Positions 5,891 to 12,799 of a DNA stretch of 12,799 bases are shown here, piece after piece. Every line of letters begins with the position of its first letter. Position 1 is the first letter of the stretch. The notes beneath the pieces were generated by a model. It made no database searches, was not told the origin of the DNA, and was given only the letters and a program-made list of their open reading frames with translations. The stretch is from contig PLSZ01000483.1 in assembly GCA_003164305.1 (NCBI GenBank), positions 1 to 12,799 of the forward strand. The letters are read 5' to 3'. Made by a program: the position numbers and the translations under genes. The stretch is from Acetobacteraceae bacterium (GTDB lineage Bacteria > Pseudomonadota > Alphaproteobacteria > Acetobacterales > Acetobacteraceae).

Positions 5891-7921
5891 TCAGGCGGCG
5901 GCTCGAGCCGCCATTCGCGCCGGCATGCCGCCGAACCGCACAGCGGTTGCCGCGTCCAACTCGAACACCACGCGCAGCGCGTCGCTCTCGCCGCGTTTGA
6001 CAATGAACGGCAGCGGAAAACCGACGCCATCGATGTCGAGCACACCGTGGGCGCCATCCTGGATGGGTGGACCACCGCGAATATGCGCGCCGCTGTCGGA
6101 CCAATCGGCGAGTGAGGCGGAATGGATCTGACCGGCCACGGTCAACCGGCAGGCAAGGTCAACCTTGAACCGCTCGTTGAGACGCCGATCCACATCCGAG
6201 GTGGCGGTACGCACAACGCGAATGACGGAATGGCGCAATCCCTCCACGGATGCGTGCAGGCCGGTGGCGTTGTCGCGCACGTCCTCCGCCTGACGGCCGG
6301 TCTCGACGGCCTCCGCGGCGACATCGGTGGTGCGTGATGTCATCTCGTTCGTCGCATTCGCCGTTTGGTTCACGTTATGGGCGATCTCCTCGGTCGCGAC
6401 GCCCTGAAGCTGAACCGCCGCCGCGATCGAAATGGCGATGGCGCTGATCTCGGTGATGGTCTGCTCGATCCGCGACACCGCCGTGACCGAGGCCTTGGTC
6501 GCCGAGCGAACCTGCTCGATGTGACCGGCGATCTCCTGGGTCGAACGCGCGGTTTGGTTGGCGAGTGCCTTCACCTCGGAGGCGACCACCGCGAAACCCC
6601 TGCCCGCGTCGCCGGCTCGCGCGGCCTCGATCGTCGCGTTGAGCGCCAGCAGGTTTGTTCTGGCGGCGATTTCGCCGATGATGGCGGCGACCGCGCTGAT
6701 CCGTTCCACGTCCTGGTTGAGCGCCTCGATCGTCACCCTTGTTTCACCGCCGGCCGAGACGGCACGGCTGGCGACCGAAGTCGACTCGTCAACCTGACGA
6801 CTTATCTCCCGGATCGAATTGGTGAGCTGTTCGGCCGCGTTGGCGACAAACCGCGCATTGGCCAAAGCCTGGCTCGCGGCGTCCGTTGCGTTTCGCGCTG
6901 ACGCACCAGTACGGATCGCCGAGGAGTTCATCGCGTCAGCTGCTTCCGCCATCGCCGACGTGCGGAGCTCGATCTCACGGAGAGCGGCGCCGGTGTCGGT
7001 CTCGATCTTCTCGGCCATGCCGACCAGGGCGGCGCGTTTCTCCGCCTCCGCCCGCTGGCTGGCTGCCTCCTTCTCGGCGGCGAGTTGAACCCCTCTGACC
7101 ATGTGGTCTTTGAACACCAGCACGGCGCGGGCCATGTCGCCGAGTTCATCGCGATGGTCCTGTCCGGTCACCTCGGCCGTCATGTCGCCGTTGACGAGTT
7201 CGGTCATTGTTCGGGTCAGCGAGCGAACCGGGCGCGAGATCGCCGTCACGACGACCGGTAGCAGCACCAGCATGAACACTCCGGAGATACCGAGGATCCA
7301 ATAAGAGCGGACCAGCGCGGCATGGGAACTGCCGCGGGCAGACTGGATGGATGCGGACTCGGCGGACCGCCCCGTCGTGGACAATCCAGCGATATCGCCG
7401 CGCAAGGCCGTGAACGCCGTATCCGCGCGACGGAAATAGCCGACCGCGATCGGCGGGTCGGCGATGAGGTCGAGCGCATCGCCGAGCAACTTCGTATAGG
7501 CCTCCGACCGCGCGGCGATCTGCTTAAGGCGCGGCAGATCCATGTCGCCCGCCGCGCGTTCACCCACCATGCCGGTGGTGCTCACGCGTAACGAGTCCAG
7601 ACCATGGGCGATATCCGTGATCAGCGCGTCCATGGTCGCCTGTGGGACCCCGGCCTGCTGCCAGACCAGCGCACGCATCGCCATCACATGAACCGTATCA
7701 ACCTGATCGAGCAGTACCGCGCCCGCCGCCGCCGCCGGCAACGCCTCGTTGGCGACCGCGGCCAGGCGCACTTCAGTCTCGGTGGTGCCAAGCCAGATCG
7801 ACGCGACCACCGCGACAGCCGCGGCCAGGCACGCCATCGGCGCGAGCAACGCCTTTACCCAGAGCGGCAGGTCATGGAAGGAGCGGACGCGGCCGCTACC
7901 GTGAATGAAGCCGTGCCGCAC
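5891..7921 (-). CDS. Methyl-accepting chemotaxis protein with C-terminal PilZ domain
   Basis: A 676-residue inner-membrane chemoreceptor. TM1 is about 22-45 and TM2 about 206-228, enclosing a mainly helical periplasmic domain of about 160 residues, probably of four-helix-bundle type. HAMP follows (about 229-283), beginning [11 protein letters not shown]. The signalling hairpin tip is at 415-454 and contains [18 protein letters not shown] and [15 protein letters not shown]; Arg421 replaces the usual Gln. After the coiled coil, residues about 579-665 form a PilZ domain with RxxxR at 580-584 (RLNER) and DxSxxG at 606-611 (DWSDSG), the c-di-GMP-binding signatures. MCP-PilZ fusions are known, for example Azospirillum Tlp1. 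No C-terminal CheR-tethering pentapeptide is seen. The start is GTG (7919-7921), with GGAGAA seven bases upstream; no in-frame ATG precedes TM1. It lies 66 bp downstream of the Cache-protein gene on the same strand. Confidence 0.93.
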   Translation of the reverse strand: MRHGFIHGSGRVRSFHDLPLWVKALLAPMACLAAAVAVVASIWLGTTETEVRLAAVANEALPAAAAGAVLLDQVDTVHVMAMRALVWQQAGVPQATMDALITDIAHGLDSLRVSTTGMVGERAAGDMDLPRLKQIAARSEAYTKLLGDALDLIADPPIAVGYFRRADTAFTALRGDIAGLSTTGRSAESASIQSARGSSHAALVRSYWILGISGVFMLVLLPVVVTAISRPVRSLTRTMTELVNGDMTAEVTGQDHRDELGDMARAVLVFKDHMVRGVQLAAEKEAASQRAEAEKRAALVGMAEKIETDTGAALREIELRTSAMAEAADAMNSSAIRTGASARNATDAASQALANARFVANAAEQLTNSIREISRQVDESTSVASRAVSAGGETRVTIEALNQDVERISAVAAIIGEIAARTNLLALNATIEAARAGDAGRGFAVVASEVKALANQTARSTQEIAGHIEQVRSATKASVTAVSRIEQTITEISAIAISIAAAVQLQGVATEEIAHNVNQTANATNEMTSRTTDVAAEAVETGRQAEDVRDNATGLHASVEGLRHSVIRVVRTATSDVDRRLNERFKVDLACRLTVAGQIHSASLADWSDSGAHIRGGPPIQDGAHGVLDIDGVGFPLPFIVKRGESDALRVVFELDAATAVRFGGMPARMAARAAA

Positions 7922-7987
7922 TGGAATTCTCCGCTGGTCGAACCCAATGGACGGGACTGGCCCAATGGTCCGGACTGAATCGTCCGG

Positions 7988-8455
7988 TCAACGCGTGTAG
8001 ACCCCGGCGAGGTAGGTGTAATCCCCGGCCCGTTCGACGTAGTTCTCCTTCGGCAGCAGCTTGCCTGTGATCGGGTCCTTGAAGCTGAACGTGAACCAGC
8101 CTTTCCCTGGGCCTTCCGCGATCCCCTGGACCTCCTTGCCGTACTCCTTGCCGTTCACATCAATGGCGTCGTAGTACGTCTTGCCGACAAGCTTCGGATT
8201 TTGGCCGTGCACGACACGCACGCCCGCCTTGTCGATGATGATCAAATACAGATCGCGATCGATGAACCTGCCGCCGTGGTCCATGAACTCCGGCTTCGCC
8301 TTGTCCATGCCGACTTCGGCGACGCGGGCTATGGCCTGTTTCACCAACGCCATCGCCTCGTCCTTGGTGGCGTACTCGTCAGCTGAAACTCGCGAAGCGG
8401 AGGACTGCACAAGGCAGAACATCGCCATGGCTATGACGAATCGCAGGACTTTCAT
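7988..8455 (-). CDS. Secreted single-Cache-domain sensor protein
   Basis: A 155-residue protein with a clear Sec signal peptide: KVLR, a hydrophobic core (5-17), and a likely cleavage site VSA/DEY after residue 25. The mature part reads as a small Cache domain of the Cache_2 type: a leading helix DEAMALVKQAIARV, then RDLYLIIIDKAGVRVVHGQN, PKLVGKTYYDAIDVNGKEYG, and a closing GKGWFTFSFKDPITGKLLPK strand set. Cache domains bind small organic ligands and are normally fused to chemoreceptors or kinases. Here the domain stands alone and should be periplasmic. The ATG at 8453-8455 follows an exceptionally strong ribosome site. The next gene downstream, after 66 bp, is the MCP-PilZ receptor, so the protein may act as its ligand-binding partner. 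Family call firm; partnership inferred. Confidence 0.88.
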   Translation of the reverse strand: MKVLRFVIAMAMFCLVQSSASRVSADEYATKDEAMALVKQAIARVAEVGMDKAKPEFMDHGGRFIDRDLYLIIIDKAGVRVVHGQNPKLVGKTYYDAIDVNGKEYGKEVQGIAEGPGKGWFTFSFKDPITGKLLPKENYVERAGDYTYLAGVYTR

Positions 8456-8456
8456 C

Positions 8457-8467
8457 GATCACCTCCT
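8457..8467 (-). promoter_or_regulatory. Very strong ribosome binding site of the Cache-protein gene
   Basis: On the minus strand, AGGAGGTGATC is complementary over 11 bases to the conserved 3' tail of bacterial 16S rRNA. AGGAGG ends six bases before the ATG at 8453-8455. This fixes the start and predicts high translation of the secreted sensor relative to the downstream receptor, whose GTG start has a weaker site. Confidence 0.8.
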
Positions 8468-8721
8468 GGCGCCGCGGGGCTGCCGCACGGTCCGCGGGCC
8501 GCGGCCATCACAGGCGGCATTGGTCTCAGAAAAATGTTAATCAAACACCAACGGGCGCCAGGAAATCGGTCTTGGACGCGGAGCCGGAAGGGCAGTCGAG
8601 CAACCGGCCGGACTCCAGCCGCTCGGCATTACCGTTCAGAATTCTCCCTCGCCGACCGGCACAGACGATCACTTTCGGGCGATCGGCGACATTCAAAGTG
8701 CCCCTATACCTGGACAGCGCG

Positions 8722-9903
8722 TCACGCCAGCCGCTCCGACTCGACCGGCTGACCCAGTTTCGGCATCGGCCGCCCGCCGCCGCGTCCCTGGTCGCGCCAC
8801 ATCCCGAACCACAGCAGGATCGCGCAACCGCCGAGGATCAGCGGGGGATCGAGCAGCATCATCTCCCGCGGCCAGAAGCGGAACACGGCGGTGACGGCCC
8901 AGGACAGGAACAGGCCGAGGCAGAAGACGTGCAGGCTGTGGCGGCCGGTGGCGGCCAGCCAGCGGGCCAGCGCGCGATGCATCCAGGGGGCCTCGCGCGG
9001 CACCAGGCGCGCCACCACCAACGCCAGGGCCAACGCATGCAGCACGCGCGGCAAGGCCAACTCGTCCTTGCCGATGAGCCAGGCACTTTCGGGAATGCCG
9101 AGGTCGAATGGCAGCCAGCCGAACCAGTTCAGCCGCAGAAGCAGTCCGGCCAGCAGGACTGCCGCGGCGGCGACGGTCAACGCGCGGGAAGGGGGTACCG
9201 CCGCGCCCAGAAGCAGCATCCGCCGGCCCAGGTAGGCCCCCAGCATGAACAGGATCTGCCAGGCCAGGGGATTGAAGCCGATCACCGTGTCGGGACCCAG
9301 GCTCGGCGGGGTCAGGCCGCCCAGCCAGGCCGCCAGATATAGCGCGACGGAGGGCGCCAAGGCCCAGATACCAAAGCGGTGCTCGAGCCAGGCGAACGCG
9401 GGCATCGCGGCCATCGACCAGATGAAGATCGGCAGGATGTCCATGTAATTCGGCTGATACAGCGTGGTCAGCGCCGCCGGAATCGCGCGCGCGGGATGCT
9501 CCACCAGGAAGCTCCAGCCCAATCGTTTGATCTCGCCCGGGCAGAGGCCGCTGTCGGTGACGGCGATGATCATGCCGCCGAACAGGAAAAACGTGATCAG
9601 GTGCACGCGGTACAGTCGCAGCGTGCGCAGCGCCATGTCGCGGGCGGCGGCCGGATATCCCTCGCGGCGGGCCTTGCGGGCGAACACCGAGCCCAGCATG
9701 AGGCCGGACAGGAAGACGAATTGCTCCGAACTGTCCGACAGCCCCCAGGTGCCGTGGATCAGCCATGCGCCGATCCAGGAGCCGGCCGCGTGGCTGGCGA
9801 AGATGGTCAACTGGAGCCAGCCGCGCACGATATCGACGCGGATATCCCGTAAAGGGCGTGCATCCGGGGAGCGCGGAGTGGAGCCTGGGAGCGCGTCAGT
9901 CAT
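8722..9903 (-). CDS. OpgC-type membrane acyltransferase
   Basis: A 393-residue polytopic inner-membrane protein with about ten hydrophobic segments. It opens with RDIRVDIVRGWLQLTIFASH (19-38), the arginine-rich entry and conserved His38 typical of the OpgC/acyltransferase-3 group. Further family segments are SSEQFVFLSGLMLGSVFARK (58-77), DMALRTLRLYRVHL (89-102), YQPNYMDILPIFI (149-161), FNPLAWQILFMLGAYLG (210-226) and GRHSLHVFCLG (320-330). In Escherichia coli OpgC transfers succinyl groups to osmoregulated periplasmic glucans; the acyl group and glycan here are not known. Neither opgG nor opgH is in the window, so it is an orphan in this context. The ATG at 9901-9903 has only a weak purine stretch (ACGGA) upstream, but no better in-frame start exists and the family N-terminus follows. 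It is divergent from dcd. Confidence 0.88.
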   Translation of the reverse strand: MTDALPGSTPRSPDARPLRDIRVDIVRGWLQLTIFASHAAGSWIGAWLIHGTWGLSDSSEQFVFLSGLMLGSVFARKARREGYPAAARDMALRTLRLYRVHLITFFLFGGMIIAVTDSGLCPGEIKRLGWSFLVEHPARAIPAALTTLYQPNYMDILPIFIWSMAAMPAFAWLEHRFGIWALAPSVALYLAAWLGGLTPPSLGPDTVIGFNPLAWQILFMLGAYLGRRMLLLGAAVPPSRALTVAAAAVLLAGLLLRLNWFGWLPFDLGIPESAWLIGKDELALPRVLHALALALVVARLVPREAPWMHRALARWLAATGRHSLHVFCLGLFLSWAVTAVFRFWPREMMLLDPPLILGGCAILLWFGMWRDQGRGGGRPMPKLGQPVESERLA

Positions 9904-9964
9904 GTCGGTCCGTCTTAATGATCGTCCATGTCTGTCTCGGGAGTGATCCAGGCGTTACAGCGGG

Positions 9965-9994
9965 TTTACACCTGGTCGCGGCCCGGCCTAGACC
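9965..9994 (+). promoter_or_regulatory. Possible dcd promoter
   Basis: TTTACA (9965-9970, 5/6 to the -35 consensus) is followed after 18 bases by TAGACC (9989-9994, 3/6 to -10), about 50 bases before the dcd ATG, in the 142-bp divergent gap between opgC and dcd. The -10 is weak, so this is only a candidate. Confidence 0.25.
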
Positions 9995-10045
9995 TTGGGC
10001 CAATCCCGTGAGGGCGTCACCTGTTATCCGGAGTCTCCGCCGCGC

Positions 10046-10600
10046 ATGAGTGTCATGTCAGACCGCTGGATCAGGCATATGGCCACGACCGAGCGCATGA
10101 TCGAGCCTTTCGAGGAGGGTTTGCGGCGGGAAGGGGTGATCAGCTACGGCCTGTCGAGCTATGGCTACGACGCGCGTATCGCGGACGAGTTCAAGATATT
10201 CACCAACATCGACTCGGCGGTGATCGACCCAAAAAATTTCGCGCCCACCAGCTTCGTCGATCGTAAGACGGACACCTGCATCATTCCGCCGAACAGCTTC
10301 GCGCTCGGTCATACCATCGAGTATTTCCGCATCCCGCGCGACGTCCTGGTGATCTGTCTGGGCAAGTCGACCTACGCGCGTTGCGGCATCATCGTGAACG
10401 TCACGCCTCTGGAGCCCGAGTGGGAAGGCCAGGTGACGATCGAAATCAGCAACACGACCCCCTTGCCCGCGCGGATTCACGCGAACGAGGGGATCTGCCA
10501 GTTTCTGTTCTTGCAGGGTAACGAACCTTGCGAGACCAGCTATGCCGGGAAATCCGGGAAATACATGGGACAGCGCGGCACCGCGCTTCCCCGGATGTGA
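10046..10600 (+). CDS. dcd: dCTP deaminase
   Basis: A 184-residue enzyme that deaminates dCTP to dUTP, feeding dTTP synthesis in the cytoplasm; it acts as a homotrimer in the known family. Visible signatures are [14 protein letters not shown] (31-44), the active-site strand GKSTYARCG with Ser108 and Arg112, [20 protein letters not shown] (119-138) with catalytic Glu133, and the C-terminal triphosphate-covering segment [14 protein letters not shown] (165-178). Length and all catalytic residues fit the classical monofunctional Dcd. The ATG at 10046 gives the usual N-terminus [13 protein letters not shown], with GGAG about 12 bases upstream; an ATG nine bases later is an alternative, and the frame also extends upstream. 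murA begins 22 bp after its stop on the same strand, so the two are probably co-transcribed. Confidence 0.96.
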   Translation: MSVMSDRWIRHMATTERMIEPFEEGLRREGVISYGLSSYGYDARIADEFKIFTNIDSAVIDPKNFAPTSFVDRKTDTCIIPPNSFALGHTIEYFRIPRDVLVICLGKSTYARCGIIVNVTPLEPEWEGQVTIEISNTTPLPARIHANEGICQFLFLQGNEPCETSYAGKSGKYMGQRGTALPRM

Positions 10601-10622
10601 TCAAGCCGAGGATGTAGTCAGA

Positions 10623-11885
10623 ATGGACCGAATTCGAATCCGCGGCGGCCGGCCTTTGTCGGGGGAAATCCAGATCGGCGGGGCCAAGAACGCGGCGTTG
10701 CCGCTGATGGCCACCGGTTTGCTGACCGAGGACCGGGTGATCCTGTCCAACGTGCCAAAGCTCGCCGACATCGACACGATGACCGCGCTGCTGTCCCAGC
10801 ACGGCGTCGCGGTGGACCCAGTCGGCAACGACGGGCGGACGCTGTCGATCGGCGGCGCCATCACCAATACCGAGGCGCCGTACGACATCGTGCGCAAGAT
10901 GCGCGCCTCGGTGCTGGTTCTGGGCCCGCTGCTGGCGCGGGTGGGGGAGGCGCGGGTGTCGCTGCCCGGCGGCTGCTCTATCGGCACCCGCCCGATCGAC
11001 CTGCATCTGAAGGGGTTGGAGCAGTTGGGCGCCACCTTCGACCTGGATGGCGGTTATATTGATGGCCGTGTGACCGGGCGGCTGCGCGGGGCGACGATCG
11101 TGTTCCCGTTCGTCTCCGTCGGCGCGACCGAGCAACTGCTGATGGCCGCCGCGCTGGCCGACGGTCAGACCGTGCTGGCGAACGCGGCGCGGGAGCCGGA
11201 GATTATCGACCTCGCCGCGTGTCTGGTGAAGATGGGCGCGCGGATCAGCGGGATCGGCACCGACAAGCTGACGATCGAGGGCGTGGAACGGCTGCGCGGC
11301 GCGTCTCATCGTATCATTCCGGACCGGATAGAGACCGGGTCGTACGCCTGTGCCGCGGCGATCTCCGGCGGGTCGGTGTTCCTGCGCGACGCGCGGCTGG
11401 AGCATCTCGGGGCCACCGTGCGCACGTTGCGTGAAGCCGGCGTGGAGATCCTGGAGGAACCGGGCGGGCTGATGGTGAAGCGCCTGAACGGCCTGCATGG
11501 CGCCGACGCGATGACCGAACCGTATCCCGGCTTCCCGACCGACATGCAGGCGCAGTTCATGGCGCTGATGTCGGTGGCCGAGGGCGCCTCCATGGTCACC
11601 GAGACGATCTTCGAGAACCGCTTCATGCACGTGCCGGAGTTGAACCGGATGGGCGCGCGGATCAACGTGCACGGTGCTTCCGCGATCGTGCGGGGCGTGC
11701 CGGAGTTGAAGGGCGCGCCGGTGATGGCGACGGACCTGCGCGCGTCTTTGTCGCTGATCCTCGCTGGGCTTGGCGCGAAGGGGGAGACGGTGGTGAACCG
11801 GGTGTATCACCTCGACCGTGGGTACGAGGCGGTGGAGCGGAAACTGGCCGCCTGCGGCGCGGATATCGAGCGGATTGGCGGGTAA
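10623..11885 (+). CDS. murA: UDP-N-acetylglucosamine 1-carboxyvinyltransferase
   Basis: A 420-residue cytoplasmic enzyme for the first committed step of peptidoglycan synthesis: enolpyruvyl transfer from phosphoenolpyruvate to UDP-GlcNAc. The length is standard. Substrate-binding Lys22-Asn23 lie in GGAKNAALP. The catalytic loop is [11 protein letters not shown] (114-124), with Cys118 at the position of E. coli Cys115, so it is the fosfomycin-sensitive Cys type rather than the Asp variant. [12 protein letters not shown] (304-315) carries Asp307 (E. coli Asp305). [12 protein letters not shown] (371-382) and YHLDRGYE (395-402) carry the conserved Arg373 and Arg399. The ATG at 10623 follows GAGGA about ten bases upstream. 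It lies 22 bp after dcd and 68 bp before the toxin-antitoxin module. Confidence 0.98.
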   Translation: MDRIRIRGGRPLSGEIQIGGAKNAALPLMATGLLTEDRVILSNVPKLADIDTMTALLSQHGVAVDPVGNDGRTLSIGGAITNTEAPYDIVRKMRASVLVLGPLLARVGEARVSLPGGCSIGTRPIDLHLKGLEQLGATFDLDGGYIDGRVTGRLRGATIVFPFVSVGATEQLLMAAALADGQTVLANAAREPEIIDLAACLVKMGARISGIGTDKLTIEGVERLRGASHRIIPDRIETGSYACAAAISGGSVFLRDARLEHLGATVRTLREAGVEILEEPGGLMVKRLNGLHGADAMTEPYPGFPTDMQAQFMALMSVAEGASMVTETIFENRFMHVPELNRMGARINVHGASAIVRGVPELKGAPVMATDLRASLSLILAGLGAKGETVVNRVYHLDRGYEAVERKLAACGADIERIGG

Positions 11886-11927
11886 GCGGGATTTGGCCTG
11901 ACCGGTCGGAGGGATAGGCGCATTCAT

Positions 11928-11943
11928 TGACCAATGTTGGTCA
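11928..11943. promoter_or_regulatory. Palindrome upstream of the antitoxin, candidate autoregulatory operator
   Basis: TGACCAA (11928-11934) and TTGGTCA (11937-11943) form a perfect 7-base inverted repeat with a 2-base centre, ending exactly where the antitoxin ribosome site begins. A related GACCGGTC palindrome lies about 20 bases upstream (11900-11907). Phd-type antitoxins usually repress their own operon at short palindromes, so binding here is plausible. In RNA the palindrome could also fold against the ribosome site. Confidence 0.55.
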
Positions 11944-11948
11944 GGAGG
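11943..11948 (+). promoter_or_regulatory. Ribosome binding site deciding the antitoxin start
   Basis: AGGAGG ends five bases before TTG at 11954. A TTG 27 bases further upstream (11927) is also in frame, but it would put both the palindrome and this strong site inside the coding region, so 11954 is preferred. Confidence 0.7.
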
Positions 11949-11953
11949 CCGCC

Positions 11954-12196
11954 TTGGTCACCGTCAATCTGTACGACGCCAAGACCAATCTTTCGCGCCT
12001 TGTCGAACGCGCCGCCGCCGGCGAGGAGATCGTCGTCGCCAAGGCTGGGCGTCCGTTGGCGCGCCTGGTTCCGCTGGAAAAACCTGCGCGGACCCGCGAA
12101 CTGGGCTTTTTCGCCGGACAGGTGGTCGTCGGGCCTGACTTCGATGACCCACTGCCCGAGGAGATCCAGGCGGCCTTCGACGGTCGGACGCCCTGA
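11954..12196 (+). CDS. Phd/YefM-type antitoxin
   Basis: An 80-residue antitoxin with the Phd/YefM N-terminal DNA-binding fold. VTVNLYDAKTNLSRLVERAA lies near the start, followed by GEEIVVAKAGRPLARLVPLE, the two most typical stretches of the family. The C-terminal third (residues about 48-80, RELGFFAGQVVVGPDFDDPL and PEEIQAAFDG) is acidic and should wrap the toxin. Its role is to neutralise the toxin encoded next to it and, in known systems, to repress the operon. The start is TTG at 11954, because AGGAGG lies just upstream and the palindromic operator precedes it; the TTG at 11927 would add nine non-family residues. Its stop codon overlaps the first codon of the toxin, an arrangement expected for translational coupling. 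Confidence 0.9.
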   Translation: MVTVNLYDAKTNLSRLVERAAAGEEIVVAKAGRPLARLVPLEKPARTRELGFFAGQVVVGPDFDDPLPEEIQAAFDGRTP

Positions 12197-12582
12197 ACCT
12201 TCTGCTCGATACCCATGTCGTCATATGGGCGACGTCCACGCCGGACCGATTGGGCGAGGATGTGCGCGCGGCCTTGCTCGCATCGGAAAACAAGATTTTC
12301 GTGAGCAACGTCTCGGTCTGGGAGATCGCGATCAAGGTCGCCGCCGGGCGCCTGTTATTTCCCATCGCGCATTATGACGTGATCGCGCAACGGATGGGCG
12401 CCACATTCCTGCCGATCCTTCCCGCGCACGCGGTCGCCGCGGGTACCCTGCCGCGCCATCACGGCGATCCGTTCGATCGCATGCTGATCGCTCAGGCAAT
12501 GGTGGAGAATCTGATTCTGGTCACCACTGACAGCGCTATCGCGCGTTACGACGTGCCGATATTCGGCGCGGCTGGACCATAG
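12193..12582 (+). CDS. PIN-domain toxin (VapC-like), probably CTG-initiated
   Basis: A 129-residue PIN-domain ribonuclease toxin; VapC-type members cleave RNA, often tRNA or rRNA. It begins with the canonical first strand NLLLDTHVVIWA (2-13), carrying the catalytic Asp6. The other acidic residues are Glu44 in VSVWEIAIK, Asp95 (with Asp92) in GDPFDRMLIAQA, and Asp113 in LVTTDSAI. The full PIN core is present only if translation begins at CTG 12193, inside CCCTGAACC, where the first four bases of the coding region (CTGA) overlap the antitoxin stop. An in-frame stop lies at 12145-12147, and no ATG, GTG or TTG occurs between it and TTG 12250. Starting at 12250 would remove Asp6. Coupled re-initiation from the antitoxin explains the poor ribosome site. 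The set resembles the Phd-paired PIN toxins like Sll0205. Confidence 0.85.
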   Translation: MNLLLDTHVVIWATSTPDRLGEDVRAALLASENKIFVSNVSVWEIAIKVAAGRLLFPIAHYDVIAQRMGATFLPILPAHAVAAGTLPRHHGDPFDRMLIAQAMVENLILVTTDSAIARYDVPIFGAAGP

Positions 12583-12772
12583 CGCGCCGCGGTAACCGAA
12601 TGGCCCTGTCGGCTTCGCTTGTGTCAGGTTGGACCATTCGTGCCTTTTCAGGTCGGCACCCGGATTCGGGAACTCGGCCGGCTGGCGCCCGCGCCGATGC
12701 CGGGCGACCCGGGCGCGGGTGGAGGCGGGAGCATTCATGAGTTATATCAACAGCCCGAAACGTTGACACACG
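12583..12772. other. Non-coding tail, no convincing gene
   Basis: About 190 bases after the toxin stop. Short frames exist here: a 46-codon frame from ATG 12600, a GTG frame from 12640 open to the window end, and a 9-codon frame from ATG 12736. None gives a recognisable protein. No RNA gene was recognised. It leads into the terminal hairpin. Confidence 0.5.
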
Positions 12773-12799
12773 TCATGGCCCGGTCGAGCCGGGCCATGA
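12773..12799. repeat. Perfect palindrome at the window end (REP-like hairpin)
   Basis: TCATGGCCCGG (12773-12783) and CCGGGCCATGA (12789-12799) form a perfect 11-base stem around the loop TCGAG. The layout (TCAT end, GGCCCGG core, ATGA end) matches the imperfect palindrome at 2829-2857. The window stops at its edge, so the element may be longer. No T-run is visible, so it is called a repeat rather than a terminator. Confidence 0.75.

Noticed and set aside
5897..5912. 16-bp palindrome GGCGGCTCGAGCCGCC as a terminator for the crotonase gene
   Set aside because: It lies in the final alanine/arginine codons of the chemoreceptor gene and has no T-run; likely a codon-composition effect.
8457..8467. 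Remnant of a 16S rRNA 3' end (GATCACCTCCT on the plus strand)
   Set aside because: Only the terminal 11 bases match and no other rRNA sequence adjoins; it is the strong ribosome site of the minus-strand Cache gene.
8572..9342. Plus-strand 256-codon frame opposite opgC
   Set aside because: Gln/Ala/Gly/Arg-rich antisense shadow; the minus strand carries clear OpgC motifs.
10446..11927. Minus-strand 493-codon frame opposite murA
   Set aside because: Longest frame there, but its His/Arg/Gln-rich translation is an antisense artefact of murA, whose catalytic residues are all present on the plus strand.
12736..12765. Nine-codon frame MSYINSPKR with a GGAGGCGGGAG ribosome-like site
   Set aside because: Too short to support, and no conserved leader function or downstream gene is visible within the window.
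12763..12768. TTGACA as a -35 promoter element
   Set aside because: Perfect -35 hexamer, but the proper -10 distance falls within the GC-rich hairpin with no -10-like sequence in the window.

Overview
The window is a GC-rich stretch of bacterial chromosome. Dense coding on both strands, long antisense shadow frames, REP-like palindromes with CCGG cores and GTCAT/ATGAC ends, a chemoreceptor ending in a PilZ domain, and the protein sequences themselves all suggest an alphaproteobacterium. Rhodospirillales/Acetobacteraceae is a guess, not a demonstrated placement. No rRNA, tRNA, CRISPR array, insertion sequence or phage gene was recognised.

Layout. (1) 1-1946, minus strand: a probable catabolic operon, read from right to left, of a 3-hydroxyisobutyrate/tartronate-semialdehyde-type reductase, a carboxymuconolactone-decarboxylase-family protein, and an aldehyde dehydrogenase cut by the window edge. 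(2) 2241-2690, plus: a single-domain response regulator, divergent from that operon. (3) 2691-3118: a non-coding interval with a REP-like palindrome, a strong inverted repeat and four tandem 20-bp units. (4) 3119-4736, minus: a small Ala/Pro/Thr-rich protein followed 34 bp later by a TPR protein with a C-terminal ATP-grasp ligase domain. (5) 4918-5757, plus: a crotonase-fold enzyme with unusual residues at the canonical catalytic positions. (6) 5891-8455, minus: a secreted stand-alone Cache-type sensor followed by a transmembrane chemoreceptor with a C-terminal PilZ (c-di-GMP) domain. (7) 8722-9903, minus: an OpgC-type membrane acyltransferase. (8) 10046-11885, plus: dcd (dCTP deaminase) and murA. 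(9) 11954-12582, plus: a Phd-type antitoxin and a PIN-domain (VapC-like) toxin. The toxin appears to start at a CTG codon overlapping the antitoxin stop. (10) 12583-12799: no convincing gene, ending in a perfect 11-bp-stem hairpin.

How the parts may work together. The left operon looks like oxidation/reduction of a small carbon compound. The Cache protein and the MCP-PilZ receptor look like one sensory unit joining an extracytoplasmic ligand signal to chemotaxis and c-di-GMP. dcd and murA supply pyrimidine nucleotides for DNA and peptidoglycan precursors. The most novel-looking units are the small-protein/TPR-ATP-grasp pair (possibly a peptide substrate and its ligase) and the toxin-antitoxin module with a CTG-initiated toxin. 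All functions are inferred by reading translated sequence without database searches.
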